DNA of 64,000 nt from Thauera butanivorans NBRC 103042 (GTDB lineage: Bacteria; Pseudomonadota; Gammaproteobacteria; Burkholderiales; Rhodocyclaceae): the NCBI RefSeq assembly GCF_001591165.1, contig NZ_BCUG01000014.1, positions 1-64,000 of the forward strand, in the 5' to 3' direction. Positions 1-9,825 of this stretch are shown in pieces (the first letter of the stretch is position 1; each line of letters starts with the position of its first letter). A program made the position numbers and the translations under genes. The notes below the pieces were generated by a model that saw only the letters and a list, made by a program, of their open reading frames with translations, ran no database searches and was not told where the DNA came from.

Positions 1-65
1 GGGTCGTAGGAGCGGGTCGTAGGAGCGGGTCGTAGGAGCGGGTCGTAGGAGCGGGTCGTAGGAGC
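1..65. repeat. Tandem array of a 13-bp unit, five copies
   Basis: Five identical head-to-tail copies of GGGTCGTAGGAGC fill the first 65 bases and run to the window edge, so the array may be longer. The last copy runs into the first arm of a REP-like palindrome, whose opening bases (CGTAGGAGC) match the unit. The array therefore looks like local amplification of a REP edge. It lies downstream of livF, between genes. Confidence 0.9.
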
Positions 66-136
66 GGCTTCAGCCGCGAACAGGGGCTGGTGGTGGTTGC
101 CCAAGCGTTGTTTTCGCGGCTGAAGCCGCTCCTACG
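57..136. repeat. REP-like inverted pair
   Basis: A 24-bp sequence at 57-80 (core GGAGCGGCTTCAGCCGCGA) is repeated perfectly in inverted orientation at 113-136, with 32 bp between. Each arm is itself nearly palindromic (CGGCT..AGCCG). This is the usual form of a proteobacterial REP/BIME intergenic element. It sits just past the livF stop codon and could form a large hairpin at the 3' end of the liv transcript. Confidence 0.85.
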
Positions 137-177
137 GGGTGCCGCGAGACACCTGCGGGGGGTTGGCAGTGCACCGC

Positions 178-890
<713 letters not shown>

Positions 891-894
<4 letters not shown>

Positions 895-1640
895 GCGTGC
901 GCCTCCGTGCCCAGGTAGACCGACTGCACTTCGGCATGCCCCCTGACGTGGGCGGCGTCACCCGAGGTCAGCACCCGGCCATAGACCAGCACCGAGATGC
1001 GGTCAGCAAGGCGGAACACCGCGTCCATGTCGTGCTCGATCAGCAGGATGGCGGTTTCGCTGCGCAGCCGGCCGATCAGCTCGATCATCTGCACCGAATC
1101 CTCCGGCCCCATGCCGGCCATCGGCTCGTCGAGCAGCAGCAGCCGGGGGGCTGCAGCCAGCGCCAGGGCGAGATCGAGCCGCTTCTGCATGCCGTGCGGC
1201 AGCACGCCGGCGGGGCGGTCGAGCACCGCGCCGAGGCCGGTCCTGTCGGCCAGCGCCAGCGCCGCATCCGCCAGCGCGGTCTCGGCTTCGCGCCGCCGCA
1301 GGCAGCGGAAGCTGGAGCCGGCCTGGGCCTGCACCGCCAGCAGCAGGTTGTCGCGCACCGAGTCGTTGCGGAACACGCTGGTGATCTGGAAGCAGCGTGC
1401 CAGACCGTGGCGCACGCGCTGGTGCGGCGCCAGCGTGGCCAGGTCGACGCCGTCGAGCACGATACGGCCGGCGTCGGCCGGCAGCAGGCCGGAGATCAGA
1501 TTGACCAGAGTCGACTTGCCGGCGCCGTTGGGGCCGATCAGGGCGTGGATCTCGCCCCGTTCCACCGCCAGGTCGACATGGTCGGTGGCGAGCAGGCCGC
1601 CGAAACGCTTGACCAGGCCTTCGGCCACGAACAGGCTCAT
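891..1640 (-). CDS. livG: Branched-chain amino acid ABC transporter, ATPase LivG
   Basis: Second ATPase of the importer, 249 residues from the ATG at 1640. It carries Walker A GPNGAGKST (36-44), Walker B LLLLDE (167-172) and a histidine switch (IEHDM). The ABC signature is unusual: VLPHGMQKRL at about 147-155 replaces the common LSYGQQRRL, so the LSGGQ-like serine is not evident. The start overlaps the end of livM by four bases. The open frame continues far upstream of 1640, but only this ATG gives a normal LivG N-terminus. Confidence 0.92.
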
Positions 1641-2665
1641 CGGTTGGCCTCCCGGCGCTCGAACAGCGCCGCCAGGCCCTGCGGCGCATGGAACACGGCG
1701 AGCAGCAGCAGCACACCGAGCGGCCAGTGCCAGTAGTCGGTGTGCATCTTCAGCGCCTCTTCCAGCACCAGCCACAGCGCCACGCCGAGCGGCGCGCCCC
1801 AGCGCCGGCCGAGGCCGCCGAGCATCACCATCACCAGCAGCAGCGCCGACTGCGTCCAGTGCATGATCGCCGGGCTGACGAAAGCGTTGTGGCTGGCGAG
1901 CAGGCCGCCCGCCAGCCCGGCCACCGCGCCGGCGGCGACGAAGCCGGCGAGCTTGAGCCGATACACCGGGTAGCCGAGCGCGACCATGCGCGTCTCGTTG
2001 TCGCGGATGCCGCGCAGCGCATGGCCGTAGCGCGAATGGGCGACGCGGCTGAAGCCGGCGAACACCAGCGCGGCGATCGCCAGCACCACCCAATAGAAGA
2101 CGTCCGGATGCACGCCGTCCAGCCAGGCACCCATCTCCAGCGAGGTATACAGTCCGTAGCCGTCGTCGCCGCCATAGGTACGCAGCGACACCGCCAGGTA
2201 GTACAGCATCTGGGCGAAGGCCAGCGTGATCATGATGAAATACACCCCGCGCGTGCGCAGCGACACCGCGCCGATGAGGGCGGCGGACAGACCGGCTACG
2301 ACCAGGGCGCCGCCCCAGGCCAGCCAGGCGGACGAGAAGCCGGCCTCGACCAGCGCGACCACGGTGTAGGCGCCGACGCCGATGAAGCCGGCGTGCCCGA
2401 GCGCGGCCATGCCGCCGTAGCCGAGGATGAAGTTGAGGCTGCTGGCGGCGATGGCGACGATCAGCAGCCGGCGCACGAAGCCGACGTAGTATTCCAGCCC
2501 CAGTGCCGGCGCCAGCAGCGGGAACAGCGCCAGAATCGCCAGCACCAGCCACGGCAGGCGGCGGACGAAGCCCGGGAAGCGCACCGCGAAGGGCTGCCGC
2601 GGATGTTCGGCTGCGGCGGAAGCAACACGGGATGGAGCGAAAACGGGACGATTCACGCTGCGCAC
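1637..2665 (-). CDS. livM: Branched-chain amino acid ABC transporter, permease LivM
   Basis: Inner-membrane permease of 342 residues. After a basic N-terminus of about 35 residues it has roughly ten hydrophobic segments. The region ILGYGGMAALGHAGFIGVGA is typical of LivM, and GIRDNETRMVALGY is the loop expected to contact the ATPase. The first possible start is GTG at 2665, with a second GTG at 2656. It lies between livH (one base away) and livG (four-base overlap), as expected for one polycistronic unit. Confidence 0.92.
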   Translation of the reverse strand: MRSVNRPVFAPSRVASAAAEHPRQPFAVRFPGFVRRLPWLVLAILALFPLLAPALGLEYYVGFVRRLLIVAIAASSLNFILGYGGMAALGHAGFIGVGAYTVVALVEAGFSSAWLAWGGALVVAGLSAALIGAVSLRTRGVYFIMITLAFAQMLYYLAVSLRTYGGDDGYGLYTSLEMGAWLDGVHPDVFYWVVLAIAALVFAGFSRVAHSRYGHALRGIRDNETRMVALGYPVYRLKLAGFVAAGAVAGLAGGLLASHNAFVSPAIMHWTQSALLLVMVMLGGLGRRWGAPLGVALWLVLEEALKMHTDYWHWPLGVLLLLAVFHAPQGLAALFERREANR

Positions 2666-2666
2666 C

Positions 2667-3587
2667 TCAGGCCCGGGCCGGGAACAGGCCCGCCGGCTTC
2701 AAGGTCAGCACGGCCGCCATCAGCACGTACATGGCGATGCCGGCCAGCGCCGGCCCCAGGTCCGCCGCCACCGCAGGCGGCAGCACCGCGCGCAGCGCCG
2801 GCGGCAGGAAGGCGCGCCCGGCAGTATCGACCAGGCCGACCAGCAGCGCGGCGACGAAGGCGCCGCGGATCGAGCCGATGCCGCCGATGACGATGACCAC
2901 CAGCGCCGGGATCAGGATCGCTTCGCCCATGCCGATCTGCACCGAGCTGATCGGCGCCATCAGCGCACCGGCCAGCGCCGCCAGCGCGGCGCCGAGCGCG
3001 AACACGAAGGCGAACACCGTGCCCACGCGCACCCCCATGAACTCCGCCATCTGGCGGTTCGAGGCGCCGGCGCGCACCAGCATGCCGATGCGCGTCCTGT
3101 TGACCAGCAGATAGAGCCCGAGCGCGACCAGCAGGCCGGCGCCGATCAGCAGCAGGCGGTAGGACGGATAGGGCAGGCCTTCGGCCAGTTGCACCGGCCC
3201 GGCCAGCACCGCCGGTGTCGAGGCCATCAAGGGCGCGACGCCCCAGATCGCCTTCACCACATCGTCGGCGATCAGGATGATGCCGAAGGTCGCCAGCACC
3301 TGCACCAGATGGTCGCGCCGGTACAGGCGGCGGATCACCAGCACTTCGAGCAGCGCCGCGACCGCCACGGTCACCAGCGCCGCCGCCGCTACCGCAAGCA
3401 CGAACATGCCGCTGGCCTCATGCACGCGCGCGGCGACATAGGCGCCGGCCATGTACAGCGAACCGTGGGCGAGGTTCATCGTGTCCATGATGCCGAACAC
3501 CAGCGTCAGGCCGGCGGCGATCAGGAACAGCATCAGGCCGTAGCCGAGACCGTTGAGCAGTTGCTCGAAGACGAAGATGGCATCCAT
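2667..3587 (-). CDS. livH: Branched-chain amino acid ABC transporter, permease LivH
   Basis: Second permease subunit, 306 residues, predicted to have about eight membrane segments. Family hallmarks include GLTLVFGIMDTMNLAHGS near the N-terminus and VVIVIGGIGSIRGAF near residue 235. The ATG at 3587 starts a protein of normal LivH length, although the frame stays open far upstream through livK. It pairs with LivM to form the channel. A 149-base gap with a GC-rich hairpin separates it from livK. Confidence 0.92.
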   Translation of the reverse strand: MDAIFVFEQLLNGLGYGLMLFLIAAGLTLVFGIMDTMNLAHGSLYMAGAYVAARVHEASGMFVLAVAAAALVTVAVAALLEVLVIRRLYRRDHLVQVLATFGIILIADDVVKAIWGVAPLMASTPAVLAGPVQLAEGLPYPSYRLLLIGAGLLVALGLYLLVNRTRIGMLVRAGASNRQMAEFMGVRVGTVFAFVFALGAALAALAGALMAPISSVQIGMGEAILIPALVVIVIGGIGSIRGAFVAALLVGLVDTAGRAFLPPALRAVLPPAVAADLGPALAGIAMYVLMAAVLTLKPAGLFPARA

Positions 3588-3670
3588 CTGAGGTGAACCG
3601 GGCTGAGATGCAGATCGCGGCCTGCGCCGTGGCCGCCCGGCATGCAGCGGGCGGGCGTGTTCGGAATGCG

Positions 3671-3696
3671 GGCCGGGCATGCTGCGGCGCCCGGCC
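3671..3696 (-). terminator. Hairpin in the livK-livH gap (possible attenuator)
   Basis: GGCCGGGC (3671-3678) pairs perfectly with GCCCGGCC (3689-3696) around a 10-base loop. A weaker six-pair stem (CCGCCC/GGGCGG) follows at 3633-3654. There is no T-tract, so this is not a classical terminator. Such hairpins between binding-protein and permease genes often stabilise the upstream message or cause partial termination; that role is an inference here. Confidence 0.4.
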
Positions 3697-3736
3697 AGGC
3701 GCGCCGCGGCACACGCAGCACGGCAGGCGGCGGAGC

Positions 3737-4897
3737 TTACATTCTGCAGGCGCCGACGTAGGCGTCCTGGTGCTTCTCCAGCGTGATGCCGACCAGCTTG
3801 TTGGTCAGCCGGCCTTCGGCGTCCTTGCCGACTTCGCGCAGGTAGTAGTTCTGCACCGGGTAGTTGTTGGCGCCATAGACGAAGTCGCCGCGCACCGATT
3901 TGAAGCTCGGTTTCTTCAGCGCCTTCAGCACCGCCTCGCGGTCGTCCACCTTGCCGCCGGCGTCGCGCACCGCGGCGTCCATCGCCATCAGCGTGTCGTA
4001 GGCCATCGCCGCATACACAGAAGGGTAGCGGCCGTCGTACTTCTTGCGGAAGGCGGCGACGAACTCGGCATTGGCCTCGCCCGGCAGGTCGTGCGTCCAG
4101 TGCGCGGTATTGAGCACGCCGACCATCGGCTCGCCGACGGCCTGGATCACGTCCTCGTCGGCGGAGAAGCCCGGCGCGATCAGCGGCACGTCCTTCAGGC
4201 CGCCGCCGACGAACTGCTTGACGAAGTTGATGCCCATCGCGCCGGGCAGGAAGAAGAACACCGCGTCCGGCTTGGCGGCGCGGATCTGCGCGATCTCGGC
4301 GGCGTAGTCGATCTGGCCGAGCCGGGTATAGATCTCGTCCTTCACCGCGCCCTCGTACAGGCGTTTGAAGCCGTTCAGATGGTCCTTGCCCGCCGGGTAG
4401 TTGGGCGCGATCAGCACGACGTTCCGGTAGCCCTTTTCGTTGGCGACCTTGCCGGCGGCCTCGTCGTAGGTGTCGTTCTGGTACTGGGCGAAGAAATAGG
4501 GATTGCACTTGTCGCCGGCGTAGGCGCTGGGGCCGGGGTTGCTCGACAGATAGGGCACCCTGGCCGCAAACAGTGCGGGGCCGACCGCCAGCGCGGCGTT
4601 CGAGCCGATCGGGCCGGTGAAGAAGTCGATCTTGTCGCGCTGCAGGTAGCGGGCGACGAGCTGGTTGGCCTGTTCGGGGCTGCCGCCGAAGTCGGTGCGC
4701 AGGAACTCCGCCGGCTGGCCGCCGAGTTTGCCGCCCAGCTTCTCGATCGCCAGCTCGAAACCGTCGCGCGCCTCGGCACCGAGCGCCGAGAACGGGCCGG
4801 AAATGTCCAGCGCGATGCCGACCTTGATGTCGGCGGCGTGGACGGTAGCGGCGGCACACAGCGCCAGGATGGCGGCCAGGTTCTTCATCTGCGGCAT
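3737..4897 (-). CDS. Branched-chain amino acid ABC transporter, periplasmic binding protein
   Basis: Periplasmic solute-binding protein of the LivK family (Peripla_BP_6 fold), 386 residues. It begins with a signal peptide (MKNLAAILALCAAATVHA) that is probably cleaved before ADIKVG. I place the start at ATG 4897, since AGGAG lies eight bases upstream; an internal ATG at 4888 is poorly spaced. It is the first gene of livKHMGF and is followed by a hairpin-bearing gap, which fits the need for excess binding protein. The ligand is unknown. Confidence 0.9.
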   Translation of the reverse strand: MPQMKNLAAILALCAAATVHAADIKVGIALDISGPFSALGAEARDGFELAIEKLGGKLGGQPAEFLRTDFGGSPEQANQLVARYLQRDKIDFFTGPIGSNAALAVGPALFAARVPYLSSNPGPSAYAGDKCNPYFFAQYQNDTYDEAAGKVANEKGYRNVVLIAPNYPAGKDHLNGFKRLYEGAVKDEIYTRLGQIDYAAEIAQIRAAKPDAVFFFLPGAMGINFVKQFVGGGLKDVPLIAPGFSADEDVIQAVGEPMVGVLNTAHWTHDLPGEANAEFVAAFRKKYDGRYPSVYAAMAYDTLMAMDAAVRDAGGKVDDREAVLKALKKPSFKSVRGDFVYGANNYPVQNYYLREVGKDAEGRLTNKLVGITLEKHQDAYVGACRM

Positions 4898-5166
4898 GCG
4901 GAAGTCTCCTCGATCGTTTCGACAGGGCGGCACCGCGCCAAGCCTGTGCGGGAAAACCGGCGCAGGCAGGGCACAATCGCGCGAACGGGCCAGATTCTAG
5001 CCCGAGCGCACTGGCCGGCAGAAGGAAAATGCCCGTGAAGGCGGCTGGACCCCGCGCCCGAGGCCAGCGTAACGGGCTGTATGAATTTTCACTCATGGCA
5101 GCGGGCACCGACAGGCGCCGCTGCTAGACTTGCGCATCCCCATCCGTCCCGCCCGGAACCACGATC

Positions 5167-5766
5167 ATGATCGGACGCATCACCGGCATCCTGCTCGAAA
5201 AGAACCCGCCCCAGATCCTCGTCGACGTGCATGGCATCGGCTACGAGATCGACGTGCCGATGAGCACCTTCTACGGCCTGCCCGCCATTGGCGCCCAGCT
5301 CAGCCTGCATGCGCACCACGTGGTGCGCGAGGATGGCCACTTCCTGTTCGGCTTCGCCACCGATGAGGAACGCACCACCTTCCGCCAGTTGCTGAAAGTG
5401 TCCGGCGTCGGCGCGCGCATGGCGCTGGCGGTGCTGTCGGGGATGTCGGTGAACGACCTCGCGCAGGCGGTCGCACTGCAGGAAAGCGGCCGGCTGGTGA
5501 AGATACCCGGCATCGGCAAGAAGACCGCCGAACGCCTGTTGCTGGAACTGCGCGACAAGCTCGGCAAGGCGTTGCCGAACCTGGCCGGCACCAGGCTCAC
5601 CGCCGCGCCGGGCGCCCTGCCCGATGCCCGCAGCGACATCCTCAACGCGCTGCTGGCGCTGGGCTACAACGAGCGCGAGGCGCTGGGCGCAATGAAGGGG
5701 CTGGATGATGGAAGCGGTGTTTCCGAAGGCATCCGCCAGGCGCTGAAACTGCTGTCCAAGGGCTAA
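5167..5766 (+). CDS. ruvA: Holliday junction branch migration protein RuvA
   Basis: RuvA tetramers bind Holliday junctions and load the RuvB motor. The 199-residue protein matches the family's usual length of about 200. It has the N-terminal OB-fold ([20 protein letters not shown]), two helix-hairpin-helix motifs ([15 protein letters not shown] and [18 protein letters not shown]) and the C-terminal RuvB-contact domain ([11 protein letters not shown]). The start is the only ATG that gives the family N-terminus. ruvB follows after nine bases. The usual third partner, ruvC, is about 23 kb away. Confidence 0.97.
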   Translation: MIGRITGILLEKNPPQILVDVHGIGYEIDVPMSTFYGLPAIGAQLSLHAHHVVREDGHFLFGFATDEERTTFRQLLKVSGVGARMALAVLSGMSVNDLAQAVALQESGRLVKIPGIGKKTAERLLLELRDKLGKALPNLAGTRLTAAPGALPDARSDILNALLALGYNEREALGAMKGLDDGSGVSEGIRQALKLLSKG

Positions 5767-5775
5767 ACTACCGCC

Positions 5776-6831
5776 ATGATCGAGACCGACAAGCTGCGCG
5801 CCGGCAGCCCCGAGCGCCTGATTTCCGCCCAGCCCGCCGACCGCCAGGAAGATGCGATCGAGCGCGCGCTGCGGCCCAAGCGGCTGGCCGAATACGTGGG
5901 CCAGGCCAAGATCCGCGAACAGCTCGAAATCTTCATCCAGGCCGCGCGCCGCCGCGGCGAGGCGCTGGACCACGTGCTGCTGTTCGGCCCGCCCGGCCTG
6001 GGCAAGACCACGCTGGCCCACATCGTCGCCGCCGAAATGGGCGTCAACCTGCGCCAGACGTCCGGCCCGGTGCTGGAACGCGCCGGCGACCTCGCCGCAC
6101 TGCTGACCAACCTCGAGCCGCACGACGTGCTGTTCATCGACGAAATCCACCGCCTGTCGCCGGTCGTCGAGGAAATCCTCTACCCGGCGCTGGAAGACTT
6201 CCAGATCGACATCATGATCGGCGAAGGGCCGGCGGCACGCTCGGTCAAGCTCGATCTGCCGCCCTTCACACTGGTCGGCGCCACCACTCGTGCCGGCATG
6301 CTGACCAACCCGCTGCGCGACCGCTTCGGCATCGTGTCGCGGCTGGAGTTCTATACGGCGGAGGAGCTCGGTTTCATCGTCGGCCGCTCGGCACGGCTGC
6401 TCAACGTCGAGATCGACGATCCGGGCGCGCTGGAGATCGCCCGCCGCGCGCGCGGCACGCCGCGCATCGCCAATCGCCTGCTGCGCCGCGTGCGCGACTA
6501 TGCCGAAGTGAAGGCAAACGGCCACATCAGCGCCGCAGTGGCCGACGCTGCGCTGGGCATGCTGGACGTCGACGCCCTCGGGCTGGACCTGATGGACCGC
6601 AAGCTGCTGTCGGCAATGCTGGAAAAGTTCGGCGGCGGCCCGGTCGGCCTCGACAACATCGCCGCCGCGATCGGGGAATCGACCGACACCATCGAGGACG
6701 TCATCGAACCCTACCTGATCCAGCAGGGCTACCTGCAGCGCACGCCGCGCGGGCGCATGGCGACGCATTCGATCTGGCAGCATTTCGGCCTGGCGCCGCC
6801 GCGCACCGGCGGCGATCTGTTCGACGCCTGA
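5776..6831 (+). CDS. ruvB: Holliday junction branch migration ATPase RuvB
   Basis: Hexameric AAA+ motor that drives branch migration with RuvA, 351 residues. Walker A is GPPGLGKT (71-78), Walker B is LFIDEIHRL, sensor 1 lies in GATTRAG, and the arginine-finger region is NPLRDRFG. The C-terminal winged helix ends in [13 protein letters not shown]. The tight spacing after ruvA indicates one operon, which probably continues into the small membrane-protein gene 12 bases downstream. Confidence 0.97.
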   Translation: MIETDKLRAGSPERLISAQPADRQEDAIERALRPKRLAEYVGQAKIREQLEIFIQAARRRGEALDHVLLFGPPGLGKTTLAHIVAAEMGVNLRQTSGPVLERAGDLAALLTNLEPHDVLFIDEIHRLSPVVEEILYPALEDFQIDIMIGEGPAARSVKLDLPPFTLVGATTRAGMLTNPLRDRFGIVSRLEFYTAEELGFIVGRSARLLNVEIDDPGALEIARRARGTPRIANRLLRRVRDYAEVKANGHISAAVADAALGMLDVDALGLDLMDRKLLSAMLEKFGGGPVGLDNIAAAIGESTDTIEDVIEPYLIQQGYLQRTPRGRMATHSIWQHFGLAPPRTGGDLFDA

Positions 6832-6843
6832 ACGGCCTCCGGC

Positions 6844-7203
6844 ATGCGCTCGCTGCAGATGGTGATGTTCATGCTGTGCCTGCTCGGCGGGCTGTTCCTG
6901 CTGGCGCAGGCGCCAGCCTTCTTCATGCCCGGCCGCGACCCCGCCATCGGCCTGCAGTTCGACGCAGCATCCTCGCGCCTGCTCGGCGCCGGCCTGCTGG
7001 CACTCGCTGCCGCGGGCGGGCAATACCTGCGGGCCATGTATTACCACGGCGAGAAACGCAGACTGGCCGGCACAGTTGCACAGCAGCGCCGCTATTCAGC
7101 CGTGCTGCTGCTTGCAGTGGCACTGATCGGCAGCGCGCTCTGGAATGCGGAACCCGGTGCAAATCCGGACTACCGGGTGCCTGCCGCCGTGACCGCACGG
7201 TGA
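6844..7203 (+). CDS. Small membrane protein of unknown function
   Basis: A 119-residue protein I do not recognise. It has a hydrophobic N-terminal segment (about 7-27), a second at about 47-60 and a third at about 88-102. A basic loop with YYHGEKRRL lies between the last two. It starts 12 bases after ruvB in the same direction with matching codon use, so it is probably co-transcribed. No link to recombination is evident from its sequence. Confidence 0.65.
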   Translation: MRSLQMVMFMLCLLGGLFLLAQAPAFFMPGRDPAIGLQFDAASSRLLGAGLLALAAAGGQYLRAMYYHGEKRRLAGTVAQQRRYSAVLLLAVALIGSALWNAEPGANPDYRVPAAVTAR

Positions 7204-7263
7204 CCGAGGGGTGCCCGCGCGCACGCCGGCCGCGGCCACGAACACACCCCATCCCCAGCGGAC

Positions 7264-7857
7264 TCAGGCATCGGCGCCGATGCCCTCCGCCTTTCCCTGC
7301 GCAGCCTTGCGTACCCCGCCGTATGCGGGCATCAGCTTGCGGGCGCGGTCGGCGGCATCCATCAGTTCGACCAGTTCGCGCGAACTGAGGAGCGAGCCGA
7401 AATGCTTGATGGCTGCCTTGGTGATGAACAGGTGGCCATTCTCCCGGCGTTCGATCCAGCCCAGTTCGACCAGGCGGCCAATCTTCCTTCTCACGGTCTC
7501 GCGCGGCAGATCGGTCGCCGCCGCGATGGAATAGGCATTGCACGGACGCAGACGGCAACCGTCGAACCAGGACGAGTCGAACGCAAGGTCCGAAGATGCC
7601 TCGAGCATGCCATCGACCCACTTGCTGTCGTGCTCCAATACCCCTATATTATGCAAGGCTATTTCGCCCAACAATATCGGCAGCAGGATGTCGCGATCGA
7701 ATTCCTCGAACCAGCGACGCAAGTTGCGGATCTGATGACGGACGAGCAGCAACGCCACTGCGCGTGTTGCACAGAGCGACGCTCCAGGGGTCGGCTTCCC
7801 GGCATCGGCCACACCTTCCCGGATGAAGAACGCCCTGGGGACGGCTTTGTTTGACAT
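7264..7857 (-). CDS. Winged-helix DNA-binding protein, unknown target
   Basis: A protein of about 197 residues whose C-terminal third holds a helix-turn-helix (SIAAATDLPRETVRRKIGRL) followed by a wing (GWIERRENGHLFIT), as in MarR/GntR-type winged helices. The N-terminal half (RHQIRNLRRWFEEFDRDILL) is helical and unfamiliar. The start is uncertain: ATG 7857 has AGGAG only three bases upstream, and a TTG at 7872 is in frame. An imperfect dyad, CTATA-N9-TATAG (7891-7909), lies in the upstream region and could be its operator. Confidence 0.7.
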   Translation of the reverse strand: MSNKAVPRAFFIREGVADAGKPTPGASLCATRAVALLLVRHQIRNLRRWFEEFDRDILLPILLGEIALHNIGVLEHDSKWVDGMLEASSDLAFDSSWFDGCRLRPCNAYSIAAATDLPRETVRRKIGRLVELGWIERRENGHLFITKAAIKHFGSLLSSRELVELMDAADRARKLMPAYGGVRKAAQGKAEGIGADA

Positions 7858-8001
7858 GAACTCCTGAGCCAACAGGCTGCGCCGAATTGGCTATATACCG
7901 TTCTTATAGTAACCGATGGAGCATAACCCAGCGCTTTGCCAGCAACATATTCAAAAGTCCCCAACTTGGGTAAATGCGCGAAGACTGGTAGCTGCGCCCA
8001 T

Positions 8002-8943
8002 TCATTTGCGCGCGCGCGGATGAGCTTTGTCGTAAACCTGTGCAAGATGCTGGAAGTCGAGATGAGCATAGACCTGCGTGCTCCGAATGCTGGCATGGCC
8101 GAGCAATTCCTGGACGGCCCGCAGGTCCCCGCTCGACTGCAGCAAGTGGCTGGCGAAGCTGTGCCGGAGCATGTGCGGATGGACATGCACGCCCAGCCCA
8201 CCCTGCCTGGCCCGCGCTGAAAGGCGGCTGCGGATGCCACCCGGCGACAAGCGCGAGCCCGTGCGCGAAACGAAGACGGCAGGCTCGTGCCGCGGGGCGA
8301 CGGAATCCCGCACCGCCAGCCAGGCGCGCAAGGCTTCCAGCGCCTTGCCGCCCACCGGCACGCTGCGCTGGCGCTGGCGTTTGCCGGTCACGGTAACCAT
8401 GGCCTCGGCGAGATCCAGCCCGCCGCCGACATCGAGCGACGCCAGTTCGGCGAGCCGCAGGCCGGACGAGTAAAACAGCTCGAACATCGCCTGATCGCGG
8501 ATGTCGAGCACGCCATCGCCCGCCTCGCCGTCGAGCAGGGCCTTCGCCTGGTCGGGAGACAGCACGCGCGGCAGGGTCACGGCAGATTTCGGTGCCTGGA
8601 TGCCATCCACCGGATTGGCCGCCAATCCCCGACGGCGGACGAGCCAGCGATAGAAGCCGCGCCAGGCGCTGAGATGGCGCGCGATCGAGCGCCCCGTCAG
8701 CCCCTCGCCGTGCAGGCGGGCGACGAAGCGCCGGATGTCGTGCGGAGCAAGCGCGGTCGCTTCCCTGCCGTCGGCGAGGCGCAGCAAGGCCTGCAGATCG
8801 CGACGATAGGCCCGCAGCGTCAGCGGCGCCGCGCGGCGCTGGCTGGCAAGCCAGTCCAGCCAAGCTTCCACGGCGGGCGGCAGCGGCACGCAGACCTCCA
8901 CTGGCCCGGCCTCCATGCCCGCATCTCGGCGCTCATCGGCCAT
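8002..8943 (-). CDS. xerC: Tyrosine recombinase XerC
   Basis: Site-specific recombinase that, with XerD, resolves chromosome dimers at dif. The 313-residue protein has an N-terminal SAM-like core-binding domain (about 24-110) and a catalytic domain with every active-site residue visible: R163, K188, H257, R260 (HPHMLRHSF), H283 (GHASI) and the nucleophile Y292 (YAHLDF). It follows DUF484 and dapF on the same strand, the conserved proteobacterial order. That context, and no integron or phage signals, argue for XerC rather than an integrase. Confidence 0.94.
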   Translation of the reverse strand: MADERRDAGMEAGPVEVCVPLPPAVEAWLDWLASQRRAAPLTLRAYRRDLQALLRLADGREATALAPHDIRRFVARLHGEGLTGRSIARHLSAWRGFYRWLVRRRGLAANPVDGIQAPKSAVTLPRVLSPDQAKALLDGEAGDGVLDIRDQAMFELFYSSGLRLAELASLDVGGGLDLAEAMVTVTGKRQRQRSVPVGGKALEALRAWLAVRDSVAPRHEPAVFVSRTGSRLSPGGIRSRLSARARQGGLGVHVHPHMLRHSFASHLLQSSGDLRAVQELLGHASIRSTQVYAHLDFQHLAQVYDKAHPRARK

Positions 8944-8964
8944 GTTGCCGCCTTGCCGGCCTGG

Positions 8965-9600
8965 TCAGGCGCGCCCGGTCGACAAGGCGGCAGCGGCCAG
9001 ATCGCCGAGACGGCTCAGGTAAAGCGTGCCCATGTCGGCATAGAAACGCTCGGCTTCGGCGCTGCCCAGTGCAAGCACGCCGAAAGCCGCGCCGCGCCGC
9101 AACGGGATCAGCGCGACCGAACGCACATGCGGCGCGACTTCGCCGAAGCAGGCCAGCAATTCCATGTTCTCGGGCGCACCGCAATAAGGATTGCGCAGGG
9201 CGTCGAGCTGGCGGCGCAGCGGCTCGCCGAGGCTCGAAGCATCGCCGTCCAGGCCCCAGGTCTCGAGTGCGACGTACGGCACCGAAAAGTCTTCCTGCAG
9301 GCTGCCGACCAGCACGCGGCGAACGGCATCGGTACTGCCGGCCTCCATCAGGGCAAGCGCAAGGCGATGCACCTTGGCGCTGATGTCGTCGTTTTCCTCG
9401 CCGAAACGGATCAGTTCGGCGAGCTTCTGTTCGAGCTGGCGGATCTTGTCGCGCAGCGCGTGCAGCTGGCGCTCGGCGAGCGAGATGGCCTGGCCGCCGT
9501 GCTGCGGATGCGGCACGGTGAGCCGGGTGAACAACTCGCCGTGCTGGGCGAGGAAATCGGGGTTGTCGCGCAGATAACGGGCGACATCGTCAGCATTCAT
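8965..9600 (-). CDS. DUF484 family protein
   Basis: A 211-residue DUF484 protein, which has a GAF-like fold. The N-terminal region VARYLRDNPDFLAQHGELF is the family signature. A coiled coil (about 35-65, LRDKIRQLEQKLAELIRF) leads into the GAF-like domain. The function is not established. Its gene conventionally sits between dapF and xerC, as here. Start choice: GGAG lies eight bases before ATG 9600, whereas the in-frame ATG at 9606 is too close to it. Confidence 0.88.
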   Translation of the reverse strand: MNADDVARYLRDNPDFLAQHGELFTRLTVPHPQHGGQAISLAERQLHALRDKIRQLEQKLAELIRFGEENDDISAKVHRLALALMEAGSTDAVRRVLVGSLQEDFSVPYVALETWGLDGDASSLGEPLRRQLDALRNPYCGAPENMELLACFGEVAPHVRSVALIPLRRGAAFGVLALGSAEAERFYADMGTLYLSRLGDLAAAALSTGRA

Positions 9601-9675
9601 GTCCATCACTCCGGCCGGGCGCGCAGATTGCCCGGCATCAACTGTTCGGCTGTTTCGGCAATCAAATGAGAGACA

Positions 9676-9820
9676 CCGTTCGCCCTGAGCCCTTCGACTA
9701 CGCTCAGGACAGGCTTGTCGAAGGACATTGGCACCAGCTGGGCTTCGACAAGCCCAACCCGAACGGTATTTGATTCCCAAGTCAATATCACTACTCGCCG
9801 TCCGGGCTCAGGGCGAACGG
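9676..9820. repeat. 145-bp palindromic intergenic element
   Basis: The ends are a perfect 17-bp inverted repeat, CCGTTCGCCCTGAGCCC at 9676-9692 and its reverse complement at 9804-9820. Inside, GCTTGTCGAAG (about 9713-9723) is inverted at about 9743-9753. There is no coding capacity for a transposase. It resembles the CTTCGACAAGC/TTCGCCCTGAGC repeat family common between genes in high-GC proteobacteria. It lies between dapF and DUF484, ending six bases from the dapF stop codon. Confidence 0.85.
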
Positions 9821-9825
9821 CAAAA

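Noticed and set aside
1-65. CRISPR array at the left edge
   Set aside because: The 13-bp units are directly adjacent with no spacers and no cas genes are present.
5089-7047. A minus-strand frame of about 650 codons across ruvA and ruvB
   Set aside because: Antisense to two textbook genes, composition typical of GC-driven shadow frames.
8002-8943. xerC as an integrase of an integron or genomic island
   Set aside because: It sits in the conserved dapF-DUF484-xerC order with no attachment repeats or gene cassettes, so a housekeeping XerC is more likely.
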